Of a stretch of DNA of 41,035 bases, positions 15,085-23,105 are shown one piece after another. Within the stretch, counting starts at the first letter, position 1. Each line of letters opens with the position of its first letter. Below the pieces are notes generated by a model. It worked only from the letters and a program-made list of their open reading frames with translations, did not search any database and had not been told where the DNA came from. Position numbers and translations under genes: made by a program. This stretch comes from JAHIQC01 sp964565645 (GTDB taxonomy: Bacteria; Actinomycetota; Coriobacteriia; Anaerosomatales; JAHIQC01): positions 1 through 41,035 of the forward strand of contig CAZMFQ010000015.1 of the NCBI GenBank assembly GCA_964565645.1. The letters are read 5' to 3'.

Positions 15085-16013
15085 GCCTCGAGCCCCAGCG
15101 GCCCCGCCGCCGCAGCGGCCGCCCGCGGGGCGGCACGCCCCTGCGCAGCGCCACACCTCTCGGCGCGCAGCGCGGCACCGGTATCACGCTGCGCGGGGGC
15201 GACGTGCGCGATCGCAGACGCCGCGCCGCCCGCAAGCGGCTCGCCGTCGAGATCGCGGTGGTGGCGGGCGCGGCGGCGATCGCGCTCGTGATCGGCTGGC
15301 GCGCCACCCTGCCCGCCGCGGACCCCAAGCCTCAGGGCGCGCCTGCCGATGTGCCGCCCACCGAGGAGATCGCGGTCACCAGGGCCGACCTCGCCGACCC
15401 GACGCCGTTCTTTGCCAGCTACCGAAGCCTGCACCTCTACCTGCCCGTACCGGTCGCATCGCTGACCGAACTCGCGTTCCACCAGGCCTCAGGTGAGACC
15501 GCCATACACATGGATTCGTTGCTGCCCGACGCGAACATGAACGTCGTCGCACAGAACCACGGAAGCGGACGCCAGGTGCCGACCTCGACGGTGGGCCCCG
15601 CCGTACTGACGGGCTCGGTGCTCCGGATGTGGCGGTCCAACCGTCACGGCGCCCCGGACACCGCGGCCGACATCGGTGCGGCGCCTGGCACGCCGGTCTA
15701 CGCGCCGGTCACGGGAACCGTCCTGAAGGTCCGCCCCTACCGCCTGTACGAGAAGTACGACGACTACGAGATCCACATACGGCCCAACGGGTGGGACGAG
15801 GTCGACGTGGTGGTCATCCACGTCCAGGACCCCAAGGTGGAACCGGGTGACCGGGTCATCGGCGGGATCACGAACATCGCGAGCGTGCGCAAGCTCTCGG
15901 ACCGTGTCACCCCGCAGATCGCCGCATACACGAAGGACGCGGGCGATCACGTGCATGTGCAGCTCAACGAGATGCCGGTGCCCGGCAAGATCACTGCCGT
16001 CGACGGGTCCTGA
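15081..16013 (+). CDS. membrane-anchored M23-like (LytM) protein, probably non-catalytic
   Basis: Protein of 310 aa: an Arg-rich cytoplasmic N-terminus (1-53), one membrane helix (54-73), and an exported region with a LytM-like fold around 185-300. GTPVYAPVTGTVLKV is the typical second block of M23 domains and DHVHVQ (289-294) the final H-x-H block. The first zinc block, normally HxxxD, reads DTAAD (193-197), so the first His ligand seems to be missing. It may thus be a binding or activating factor, like EnvC or NlpD, and not an enzyme. The GTG start overlaps the stop codon of the CapA gene, so a joint role at the wall is likely. Confidence 0.72.
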   Translation: MSLEPQRPRRRSGRPRGGTPLRSATPLGAQRGTGITLRGGDVRDRRRRAARKRLAVEIAVVAGAAAIALVIGWRATLPAADPKPQGAPADVPPTEEIAVTRADLADPTPFFASYRSLHLYLPVPVASLTELAFHQASGETAIHMDSLLPDANMNVVAQNHGSGRQVPTSTVGPAVLTGSVLRMWRSNRHGAPDTAADIGAAPGTPVYAPVTGTVLKVRPYRLYEKYDDYEIHIRPNGWDEVDVVVIHVQDPKVEPGDRVIGGITNIASVRKLSDRVTPQIAAYTKDAGDHVHVQLNEMPVPGKITAVDGS

Positions 16014-16051
16014 TCACCGATGTCGCGGCCGGCCCGGCGGAAGGCGTCGCG

Positions 16052-16282
16052 CTACTCCTCCGACGGCCCGCCTGACTGTTCGGCGTCCACCCTGCCCACG
16101 AACCCGCGGAACCGCCGATCGAACTCATAGCGGACGAGACGCACCTTGCGCTCACAGCCACGGCATTCGAGCACGATGTCCATGCCGACGCGCTGGACCT
16201 CCCACTCGTTGGCGCCGCATGGGTGGCCCTTCTTGAGTCGCACGATGTCGCCGACACGCACCGGCGTGATGGGGAGCGCCAT
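16052..16282 (-). CDS. DUF951 family protein
   Basis: Small protein of 76 aa with the pattern VGDIVRLKKGHPCGANEWEV followed by RVGMDIVLECRGCERKV, diagnostic of DUF951. Three Cys (PCG and CRGC) suggest a small metal- or nucleic-acid-binding fold, but the function is not known. GAGGAGA precedes the ATG. The gene converges on the M23-like gene, 38 bases away. DUF951 is common in Firmicutes and in Coriobacteriia. Confidence 0.88.
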   Translation of the reverse strand: MALPITPVRVGDIVRLKKGHPCGANEWEVQRVGMDIVLECRGCERKVRLVRYEFDRRFRGFVGRVDAEQSGGPSEE

Positions 16283-16419
16283 GGTTCTCCTCGGAATACA
16301 TAGTCCGTGTAACGTTCCTCAACGTGAGCAGCAGCGCACCTCGCTACCGCTGTCCTTCAGTCTACGCTTGCCCGAGCGCTGCCCGCTGGGTGCTGGTATC
16401 GGCACTCCGGGCGTCCGTC

Positions 16420-17010
16420 CTAGTAGTCTGCGATCCCTGTCTCCTCCGGACGGAGCACCGGGACCGGGGTGGCGCTGCTCGCCCAGGAGGTGAGCAGCGC
16501 GGACTCTACTCCAGTCCAGTGACCTCGTATGCGCGAGAGGTACACGCACCCGCACTGGTTGTGAGGGTACGGATCCTCCGCCTCCCCGCGCCAGAGGGAG
16601 ACGTCGGTGCCCAGACTGCCCGGCGCGCTGCATTCCCACTCGTAACGGAGTTGCCCCCACTCCTTCGTGGACCATCCGGGCACAAGAGAACGAGAGACGA
16701 CCCGGAAGTGGATCGGCAGGCCGGACGCGTCTGAGGAGGCGGCCGCTGCGAGCACTCGTGCCGCAGCACGGTCGACGCTCTGCGTGCTGTCGACGGACTC
16801 CACGATGGCGCGGATCTGCCAGCTCGCGGGAGCCTGTGCGTCTCGGGTGACCGTGACGGATGTGAGAGACGATCCGAGAGCATCGCGAACGGTCTCAGCG
16901 ATGACCGTCTCAGGATCGTGTCGGAGCTCAGGCGTGCGCGTGTCGGCGACCTGACAGGCCGAAAGCACCAGTGCCAGCGAAAGAAGTGCGAATCCCAGAA
17001 CGCCCCTCAC
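16420..17010 (-). CDS. lipoprotein of unknown function
   Basis: Predicted lipoprotein of 196 aa; not recognised. The GTG at 17010 is chosen because GGAGG lies upstream and the product then starts with a short signal peptide and the lipobox LSAC (Cys19). The mature part begins with an acidic helix-like region (about 28-90, including a VTVTRD strand) and ends in a Trp-rich segment with several Cys (WECSAPG, NQCGCVY). Codon use looks less GC-extreme than the neighbours, especially upstream of the stop. It is transcribed away from the ACT/UPF0210 pair, and no downstream partner shares its strand closely. Confidence 0.68.
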   Translation of the reverse strand: MRGVLGFALLSLALVLSACQVADTRTPELRHDPETVIAETVRDALGSSLTSVTVTRDAQAPASWQIRAIVESVDSTQSVDRAAARVLAAAASSDASGLPIHFRVVSRSLVPGWSTKEWGQLRYEWECSAPGSLGTDVSLWRGEAEDPYPHNQCGCVYLSRIRGHWTGVESALLTSWASSATPVPVLRPEETGIADY

Positions 17011-17105
17011 GGTCTCGCCTCCTTGCCCACATTCGGTCGTGCCAACCGCACTCACGTGCACCGCACGACCACACTCGCATAGACCGGTTCGCGCAAGATA
17101 CATCG

Positions 17106-17133
17106 TTGCGCATCTGCACCGCTACGGTATAAG
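17106..17133 (+). promoter_or_regulatory. putative promoter of the ACT-UPF0210 pair
   Basis: TTGCGC (17106-17111) and TATAAG (17128-17133) are separated by 16 bases. A start near 17140 gives a short leader that ends in the strong site GAGGAGGAGG before the ATG at 17162. Confidence 0.42.
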
Positions 17134-17161
17134 GGAGTATATCCCGAGGAGGAGGCGCCCC

Positions 17162-17437
17162 ATGCAGACCCCCGCAATCCTGTCCGTGCTCGGTGAGGAC
17201 CGCGTCGGAATCGTCGCCGCAGTCTCACGCACGCTTGCCGATGCGCACGCCAACATAGAGGACATCCGCCAGACGATCATCAGCGGGATCTTCTCGATGA
17301 CGATGCTCGTCACCGTCGACGAGGACTCGCTCGGATTCGACGCCCTGCAGTCCCGACTCACCGAGGTCGGCGCGGACCTGGGCGTGCAGATAACCCTCCA
17401 GCGCGAGGACGTCTTCCGCTACATGCACCGGATCTGA
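17162..17437 (+). CDS. ACT-domain protein (UPF0237 type)
   Basis: Single ACT domain, 91 aa, opening with AILSVLGEDRVGIVAAVS, the beta-alpha start with the Gly-rich ligand turn used to bind amino acids. The family (UPF0237, GcvR-like) is thought to be a small regulatory sensor. The gene lies 48 bases before a UPF0210 gene on the same strand; this pairing recurs in Firmicutes and Coriobacteriia, which suggests that the two act together. The upstream in-frame codons include the promoter, so the ATG with GAGGAGGAGG is preferred. Confidence 0.9.
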   Translation: MQTPAILSVLGEDRVGIVAAVSRTLADAHANIEDIRQTIISGIFSMTMLVTVDEDSLGFDALQSRLTEVGADLGVQITLQREDVFRYMHRI

Positions 17438-17485
17438 ACCGCCGGGCACCCCCGCCGGCCCACGCACGCGACCACTGGAGCACCC

Positions 17486-18850
17486 ATGCACATCTCACCC
17501 GAGGAGATCGTCGAGACACTGCTGATGGTCACCCAGCAGAACCTCGATATCCGCACCGTCACGCTCGGCCTGTCGCTCGACTCCTGCGCCGGCAGCGACG
17601 TCGATCGTGTGGCGCAACGCATCTATGACACAGTATGTGGCCGCGCCGAGCACCTCGTCCCTGTCACAGAGGCCATCGAACGGGAGTACGGCATCCCGAT
17701 CATCAACCGACGCATCGCGGTCACCCCTATCGCCCAGCTCGCGGCGGTGTGCGATGCGACCGACGTCACCCCCCTTGCGCGTGCGCTCGACCGTGCGGCG
17801 GCACAGGTCGGCGTCGACTTCATCGGCGGATACTCCGCTCTCGTGCACAAGGGCATCGGCGAAGGCGACCGGCGCCTGATCGACTCGATCCCCGAAGCGC
17901 TCTCGACGACGGAACGCGTGTGCAGCAGCGTCAACGTTGCCTCGACGCGAGCCGGGATCAACATGGACGCGGTCCTGCGGATGGCCGAAGTGGTGCGCGA
18001 GACCGCCGAGGCCACGGCCGAGCGTGACTCGTTCGGCTGCGGGAAGCTCGTGGTGTTCTGCAACATGGTCGAGGACAACCCCTTCATGGCCGGCGCCGTG
18101 CACGGAGCCGGAGAGCCCGACGCTGTGGTCAACGTGGGCATCAGCGGTCCGGGCGTGGTGCGCGCCGTGGTGGCGGGACTTCCCGAAGACGCCGACCTGA
18201 CACAGGTCGCGGAAGCGATCAAGGCGACCGCGTTCAAGATCACGCGCGCCGGCGAGCTCATCGCCCGCGAGGCCGCCCGCCGCCTGAACGTCGAGATGGG
18301 GATCGTGGACCTCTCACTCGCACCCACCCCCGCCGAGGGGGACAGTGTGGCCGCGATCATCGAAGCCATGGGCGTGGAACGGTGCGGCGGCCCAGGCACC
18401 ACCACCGCGCTGGCCCTGCTCAACGACGCCGTGAAGAAGGGCGGCGCGATGGGGACGTCGAGCACCGGTGGTCTGTCGGGTGCGTTCATCCCCGTCTCAG
18501 AGGACGCCGGGATGATCCGCGCCGTGCGCGAGGGCGCACTCACGCTCGAGAAGCTCGAAGCGATGACGGCGGTGTGCTCGGTGGGGCTCGACATGATCGC
18601 CATACCCGGTGACACGCCGGTCGAGACCATCGCCGCCATCATCTCCGACGCGTGCGCTATCGGCGTCATCAACTCCAAGACGACCGCCGCCCGCCTGATC
18701 CCCGCCATCGGCAAGACCGTGGGCGACACGCTCGAGTACGGCGGTCTGTGGGGCTCTGCGCCCGTCATGGAGGTCAATTCCTGGGCCGGGACCGGGCTCG
18801 TACGCCGAGGCGGACGGGTGCCCGCACCCCTCGGCTCTCTACGCAACTGA
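17486..18850 (+). CDS. UPF0210 (DUF711/PFL) family protein
   Basis: Protein of 454 aa, the usual length for UPF0210. Typical blocks include VTLGLSLDSCAGSD near the N-terminus, YGIPIINRRIAVTPIAQLA (about 68-88), FIGGYSALVHKG (about 110-125), and the C-terminal GALTLEKLEAMTAVCSVGLD. The fold is related to pyruvate formate-lyase-like barrels, but it lacks a recognisable glycyl-radical motif and its reaction is not known. It is probably co-transcribed with the preceding ACT protein, which may regulate it. The gap to the next gene (206 bases) holds only a weak CGGCGA/TCGCCG inverted repeat at 18908-18934. Confidence 0.92.
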   Translation: MHISPEEIVETLLMVTQQNLDIRTVTLGLSLDSCAGSDVDRVAQRIYDTVCGRAEHLVPVTEAIEREYGIPIINRRIAVTPIAQLAAVCDATDVTPLARALDRAAAQVGVDFIGGYSALVHKGIGEGDRRLIDSIPEALSTTERVCSSVNVASTRAGINMDAVLRMAEVVRETAEATAERDSFGCGKLVVFCNMVEDNPFMAGAVHGAGEPDAVVNVGISGPGVVRAVVAGLPEDADLTQVAEAIKATAFKITRAGELIAREAARRLNVEMGIVDLSLAPTPAEGDSVAAIIEAMGVERCGGPGTTTALALLNDAVKKGGAMGTSSTGGLSGAFIPVSEDAGMIRAVREGALTLEKLEAMTAVCSVGLDMIAIPGDTPVETIAAIISDACAIGVINSKTTAARLIPAIGKTVGDTLEYGGLWGSAPVMEVNSWAGTGLVRRGGRVPAPLGSLRN

Positions 18851-19056
18851 CGCGGCGGCCCGACCGGGACCACCCACACTCCAGCGCGAAATACGACCGT
18901 TCGTCGCCGGCGACCCCTCCGCTCGGTATCGCCGTTCATCCTTCTGTCGAGTCTGTGTTGTGCGCTGCGTCACCGTTGCCGAAACCCTGATTGGGAGTCA
19001 TCAGCAATCATTTCGGACTCATACAGAAGCCGGAAGAGAAGCCAAGGAGGAACGTA

Positions 19057-19497
19057 ATGAAGAAGTCAGTACTGTTCGGAGTCCTCATAGTCGCCATGCT
19101 CTTCGGCGTCGTGGGTCTCGCAGGCGCGGACGTCGTCACCTACACCGGCCCCGCAGCCGGTACGGTCACCGTCACGGCCACCGTCAACCCCAAGATCGCC
19201 CTCACGATCGACACCCCTGACGCGGCCCAGACCGTCGACTTCGGCACCATCGATCCCGAGACCGCGGCCAGCGACAGCGTCGACCTCACCGTCAAGTCGA
19301 ACAAGGTCTACGACCTGACCGTCGGCGCCCCCGCGGGCGACGTCTCCGAGCTCGGATTCGCCAACGATCTCGCCAGCGCGACCGGCGAGGCCAAGGGCAC
19401 CAACAACTACACCGACAACTACTCGATCAACGCGCCCTACACCACGGATCCCGGCGACTACACCGTCACGGTGCAGTACTCGGTGGCCCAGCAGTAA
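19057..19497 (+). CDS. small secreted beta-rich protein
   Basis: Exported protein of 146 aa; not assigned to a family. The ATG at 19057 follows AAGGAGG, a very strong site, and the product opens with a Lys-Lys signal peptide that ends near GLAGA (residues 20-24). The mature part alternates Thr/Val strands with loops (TVTVTATVNPKIALTIDT, then VDFGTIDPE, then YTVTVQYSV at the end), which suggests one beta sandwich, and it has no Cys. The DFGT element and Ala/Thr/Asp-rich composition resemble WxL or DUF4402-type surface proteins, but no WxL motif is present. A strong terminator follows. It converges on the DUF916-like gene at 19624, a possible partner. Confidence 0.78.
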   Translation: MKKSVLFGVLIVAMLFGVVGLAGADVVTYTGPAAGTVTVTATVNPKIALTIDTPDAAQTVDFGTIDPETAASDSVDLTVKSNKVYDLTVGAPAGDVSELGFANDLASATGEAKGTNNYTDNYSINAPYTTDPGDYTVTVQYSVAQQ

Positions 19498-19528
19498 GGA
19501 CCGACTCGCAAGAGTTCGCACGGATCAC

Positions 19529-19561
19529 AAAGACCCCCGTTCGGGCAGGACGGGGGTCTTT
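19529..19561. terminator. strong bidirectional terminator
   Basis: AAAGACCCCCGT (19529-19540) and ACGGGGGTCTTT (19550-19561) form a perfect 12-bp stem around a nine-base loop. The A-run on one side and T-run on the other make it fit for both strands. It separates the small secreted gene (plus) from the DUF916-like gene (minus). Confidence 0.85.
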
Positions 19562-19623
19562 CGTGTGCCGTGGTTCCGGCGCGACGGCAGCGGCGTGTTC
19601 CACCGGTCCGGGCGAATCGAATC

Positions 19624-20784
19624 CTAACGATCCGAGCCGAAGTCGAGGTCGAGCGCGTCCTGCTCCTCGGCCACCTCGGGCGCGGGCGTGACCGGCACCT
19701 CGACCGCCTTGGATGCGGGCGCGGCAGGCGCCTCGGCGTCGGGATCGTAGTACGAGTCGTCGCGCTCGGTGGGTCCGGGCACGGGCGCGGCATCGGGCGT
19801 AGAAGGTCCGCTGTCACGCCGACGGCGACGCGTGAACAGGGCCGAGATCCACACGACCAGACCGAACAACACGACGGCCACCGCGATGAGCATCCAAAGC
19901 GGGATCATCCACACGGTACGCGACTCGACGACCTCGGTCGGGGACGTCGCGCCCTGCTCCAGGTACTGCAGCCGCACTTCGACGGTGTGCGGGCCGAAGA
20001 CTGAGGCCACGCTCGTGACCTCGCCCGAGACCTCGAGGTTGGCGCCCGCATAGACCGGGGTGTCGGAAGCGACCTCAGCCGAGACCACCTCGCGTTCGTT
20101 GCGATCGAGCAGCGCCACCGTGCCGCTGAGGCGCTCGTTCACGTTACCCGTATTGTTGATCGTGAACTTGTACGGAACCGCCGTACCGACCTGGAACGCA
20201 GGGACCTCGAACGGTCGGATGTCGATCTTCTCGATGAACTGGCCCTTCACGCGCAGCTGCACCCGGGCGCCGATGCGGCCCGAGACCTGCGATGCACTGC
20301 CAGCCGACTCGGGCAGAAAATCGAACATCTCAAAGAACATGATCACGTTGTGGTCGCCCGGGGTCGCGTCGCGCGGGGGCGAGAAGTCGAAACGCACCGG
20401 CACACGCTGGCCGGGCGCGAGTTCCACGTACGGGGTGTTGCCGACGGCCTTACTGTCCTCGGGCATGTAGACGCGCATCCATGTCGCGGGGCTCGAGAGT
20501 ATACTGGCACCCTGACGCTCCGGAAGCGGGAAGGTCTGCTCGCCCTTGTCGTTGATCTCGACGTCGGCGACGTACACGAGGACCTTGATGTCCTCGTCCC
20601 CGTCGTTGATGACCACGATCTCGCCGGAGCCCGTCTGACCCGGATCGATCTCGAACGCGAACGATCCCGAGGACAGTGCGAGGGTCTTCTCGGCAGAGGC
20701 TGTCGCGGGGGCTATGAGCCCGGCACACAGGGCCGCGCAGAGCAGGAGCCCGAACCAGCGGGCCGATCCGCCGCTCCGCAGCAT
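19624..20784 (-). CDS. DUF916-like Ig-fold surface protein with C-terminal membrane anchor
   Basis: Protein of 386 aa: signal peptide (1-31, ending in ATASA), two Ig-like beta domains (about 35-170 and 175-285), a membrane helix (about 295-315, MLIAVAVVLFGLVVWIS) followed by RRRRR, and an acidic, Pro/Ala-rich cytoplasmic tail. The first domain (SFAFEIDPGQTGSGEIVVIN, later GQRVPVRFDFSPPRD) resembles the DUF916 domain of Gram-positive proteins that work with WxL surface proteins, and the pilus-chaperone fold in general. The ATG overlaps the stop codon of the preceding LytTR regulator (TGATG), so the two are coupled. A small secreted beta-rich protein converges on it. The function is inferred to be surface attachment or a structural role. 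Confidence 0.75.
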   Translation of the reverse strand: MLRSGGSARWFGLLLCAALCAGLIAPATASAEKTLALSSGSFAFEIDPGQTGSGEIVVINDGDEDIKVLVYVADVEINDKGEQTFPLPERQGASILSSPATWMRVYMPEDSKAVGNTPYVELAPGQRVPVRFDFSPPRDATPGDHNVIMFFEMFDFLPESAGSASQVSGRIGARVQLRVKGQFIEKIDIRPFEVPAFQVGTAVPYKFTINNTGNVNERLSGTVALLDRNEREVVSAEVASDTPVYAGANLEVSGEVTSVASVFGPHTVEVRLQYLEQGATSPTEVVESRTVWMIPLWMLIAVAVVLFGLVVWISALFTRRRRRDSGPSTPDAAPVPGPTERDDSYYDPDAEAPAAPASKAVEVPVTPAPEVAEEQDALDLDFGSDR

Positions 20785-21530
20785 CAGATGCCCACCGCCT
20801 CGCGGAACTGACGGGCCTGGCGGCGCGCCACCGGGACGTGGGTCTCGTCCCGATCGGAGACCACGACGACGTACGCGCCGTCCACGCGCAGGATCTCCTT
20901 GATCTTGTTCAGATTGACCATGAAGCTCCGGTGCACCCTCACAAAGGACTCCTTGGAGAGCCTCGACTCGAGGTCGCCGAGGGTCAGGTCGACGAGGTAC
21001 TGGTTCTCGAACGTGTGGGCGTAGGTCGACTTGTTGCGCGCCGAGAGGAACACGATGTCCTCGATCGACAGCAGGACTGTGCGACCGCCCTTGCGAACGG
21101 CGAGCTTGCGGAAGTCGCCTTCGCTTCCCCCGACGGCTTCGCCGGTCATGCGGCGAGAGCCTTTGGCGAGGCTTTCGACGCGGGCGGAGAGTTCGAGCAT
21201 GTTGAAGGGCTTGCTCATGTACTGCTGAGCACCCTGCTTGAACGCGAGGATCTTGGCGAGGTCCTGGGTCTTGGCCGTGAGCATGATGACCGGGACATCA
21301 GCGGTGGCGGGGTTGTTGCGGATCTCCATGAGAGCCATCCAGCCGTCCACCCGCGGCATCATGATGTCCAGGACCACGACGTCGATCTGCTCGCGGTTGA
21401 GGACCTCGATGCCCTCCGCGCCGTCCGCCGCGCCCAGGACGCGCATGCCGTCCGCGCCCAGACCCATCTGGATCATCTCGACGATGGACTCGTCGTCGTC
21501 GATGACCAGAACGGTGATCGTATCGCTCAC
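20784..21530 (-). CDS. response regulator with REC and LytTR DNA-binding domains
   Basis: Regulator of 248 aa. The receiver domain (about 5-120) has the acidic pocket (Asp11-13), the phosphoacceptor Asp55 (VVLDIMMP), Thr85 and Lys107 (MSKPF), so it should be phosphorylatable. A linker leads to a LytTR domain (about 140-246) with the blocks IEDIVFLSARNKSTYAH and FVRVHRSFMVNLNKI. LytTR regulators bind direct repeats and often control wall, surface or virulence genes. There is no histidine kinase in view. The stop overlaps the DUF916-like gene by one base, which makes that gene the most likely member of its regulon. Confidence 0.92.
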   Translation of the reverse strand: MSDTITVLVIDDDESIVEMIQMGLGADGMRVLGAADGAEGIEVLNREQIDVVVLDIMMPRVDGWMALMEIRNNPATADVPVIMLTAKTQDLAKILAFKQGAQQYMSKPFNMLELSARVESLAKGSRRMTGEAVGGSEGDFRKLAVRKGGRTVLLSIEDIVFLSARNKSTYAHTFENQYLVDLTLGDLESRLSKESFVRVHRSFMVNLNKIKEILRVDGAYVVVVSDRDETHVPVARRQARQFREAVGI

Positions 21531-21595
21531 GACTCTCTCCTGCCACCCAGGGACGAACGGTCATTGCATACGCTCATCTGCCCATCCTGCCACTC

Positions 21596-21624
21596 AGTAT
21601 AACCGATGAGCCGTCGGTAGTCGG
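21596..21624 (-). promoter_or_regulatory. putative promoter and inverted repeat before the LytTR regulator
   Basis: Minus strand: a weak -35 CCGACT (21619-21624), a 17-base spacer, and -10 TATACT (21596-21601). The spacer is itself an inverted repeat, ACCGA-N7-TCGGT (21602-21618), which could be an operator. Matches to the -35 consensus are poor, so the promoter is tentative. The rest of 21531-21680 shows nothing else. Confidence 0.35.
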
Positions 21625-21680
21625 CGCGGGGATGGGAGGCAGGGCCTGACCGGCGCACCGGCTCGGTCAGCGGGCATCCG

Positions 21681-23105
21681 TCAGCGGTCGCGAAGCCAGC
21701 CGTCCATCGCCTGAGCCGCCCGTTTGCCCGCGCCCATCGCGAGAATGACGGTCGCAGCACCGGTCACGATGTCGCCCCCCGCGAACACGCCGGGCATGCT
21801 CGTGGCTCCCTCTTCGTCTGTCACGATGTAGCCGCGGCTCGTGAGCTCGAGATCGGGGGCGGCCTTCGAGAGCAGCGGGTTGGCACGGGTGCCGACCGCC
21901 ATGATCACGGTGTCGCACTCGATCACGAAGTCGCTGTCGAGCACACACACCGGAGCGCGCCTGCCGCTCGCATCGGGCGCGCCGAGCTCCATGCGGGTCG
22001 CCACGATCCCCGTCACGAACCCGTCATGGCCGCGGATCTCGAGCGGCGAGCAGAGCATCTTGAACTCGACGCCCTCCTCCTGGGCGTGGTGCACCTCTTC
22101 GCGGCGCGCGGGCATCTCGTCGGCGGTACGCCGGTACACGAGAAAGACCTCCTCGGCGCCGAGACGCAAAGCGGTGCGCGCGGCATCCATCGCGACGTTG
22201 CCGCCGCCCACGACCGCGACCTTGCGGCCGCGCCACACCGGGGTGTCGGCCTTGGGGAACTCGTAGGCGCGCATCAGGTTCACGCGGGTGAGGAATTCGT
22301 TGGCCGAGTAGACACCGTTGAGGTTCTCTCCGGGGATACCCATGAACACCGGCAGACCCGCGCCGTTGCCCACGAACACGGCGTCGAAGCCTTCCTCGGC
22401 GAGCAGCTCGTCGACGGTCACGCTCGCGCCGACGACGATATCGCACTCGATGGTCACGCCCATCTGCGAGAGCATCTCGATCTCAGCCTCGACGATGGCC
22501 TTCGGGAGCCTGAACTCCGGGATGCCGTAGGTCAGCACACCGCCGGGCGCGTGCAGCGACTCGAACACGGTGACCTCGTGGCCGAGACGGCCGAGCTCGC
22601 CAGCACACGCGAGCCCTGCGGGGCCGGAGCCGACTACCGCACAGCGCTTGCCGGTGGGTGGCGCCACGACCGGCACGCAGCGGTGCCCGATATCGCACGC
22701 GAGATCGAAATCGCCGAGCCAGCGCTCGAGGCGGCCGATCGCGACCGGCTCCCCGCGCTTGGCGAGCACGCAGCTCGCCTCGCACTGCTCCTCCTGCGGG
22801 CAGACGCGGCCGCAGACCGCGGGCAGCGCGTTGCGTTCCTTGAGCACGGCCACGCCGTCGGCGTACTCGCCGTCGATTATGTGGCCGATGAACGACCTGA
22901 TGTCGATGTTGACGGGGCAGCCGTCGATGCAGGTCGCGTTCTTGCACTGCAGGCAACGGTTCGCCTCAGCGAGCGCGTCGGCCTCGCTGTACCCGAGGGC
23001 GACCTCCTCGAAGTTCTGCGCGCGGGCCGCGGGCGCCTGTTCCGGCATCGCGGTGCGCGGCTCGCGCGATGGGCGGCGGCGGGGCTTCTTGTCTACAGAT
23101 GACAT
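21681..23105 (-). CDS. gltA: NADPH-dependent glutamate synthase-type flavoprotein (GltA/NfnB-like)
   Basis: Protein of 474 aa. An N-terminal iron-sulfur domain carries CxxCxxxxCxxxC (Cys51, 54, 59, 63) and a second cluster around Cys98, 102, 108 and 112. An FAD site follows (VVGSGPAGLACAG, 157-169), then an NAD(P)H site (VVGGGNVAMDAAR, 298-310) and a C-terminal FAD motif (PGVFAGGDIVTGA). This is the architecture of the GltD-type small subunit of glutamate synthase and of NfnB, the NADPH-side half of the electron-bifurcating ferredoxin:NADP+ transhydrogenase. The ATG at 23105 overlaps the preceding reductase gene by 13 bases. The partner gene makes an Nfn-like complex more likely than a lone glutamate synthase subunit; no gltB large subunit is present. 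Confidence 0.92.
   Translation of the reverse strand: MSSVDKKPRRRPSREPRTAMPEQAPAARAQNFEEVALGYSEADALAEANRCLQCKNATCIDGCPVNIDIRSFIGHIIDGEYADGVAVLKERNALPAVCGRVCPQEEQCEASCVLAKRGEPVAIGRLERWLGDFDLACDIGHRCVPVVAPPTGKRCAVVGSGPAGLACAGELGRLGHEVTVFESLHAPGGVLTYGIPEFRLPKAIVEAEIEMLSQMGVTIECDIVVGASVTVDELLAEEGFDAVFVGNGAGLPVFMGIPGENLNGVYSANEFLTRVNLMRAYEFPKADTPVWRGRKVAVVGGGNVAMDAARTALRLGAEEVFLVYRRTADEMPARREEVHHAQEEGVEFKMLCSPLEIRGHDGFVTGIVATRMELGAPDASGRRAPVCVLDSDFVIECDTVIMAVGTRANPLLSKAAPDLELTSRGYIVTDEEGATSMPGVFAGGDIVTGAATVILAMGAGKRAAQAMDGWLRDR

Noticed and set aside
16295..16322. Promoter TTGAGG-16-TGTATT for the DUF951 gene
   Set aside because: The predicted start would fall inside the ribosome binding site, so it could not serve the gene as annotated.
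18908..18934. CGGCGA/TCGCCG inverted repeat after the UPF0210 gene as a terminator
   Set aside because: The stem is six base pairs with a 15-base loop and no T-run; too weak to call.
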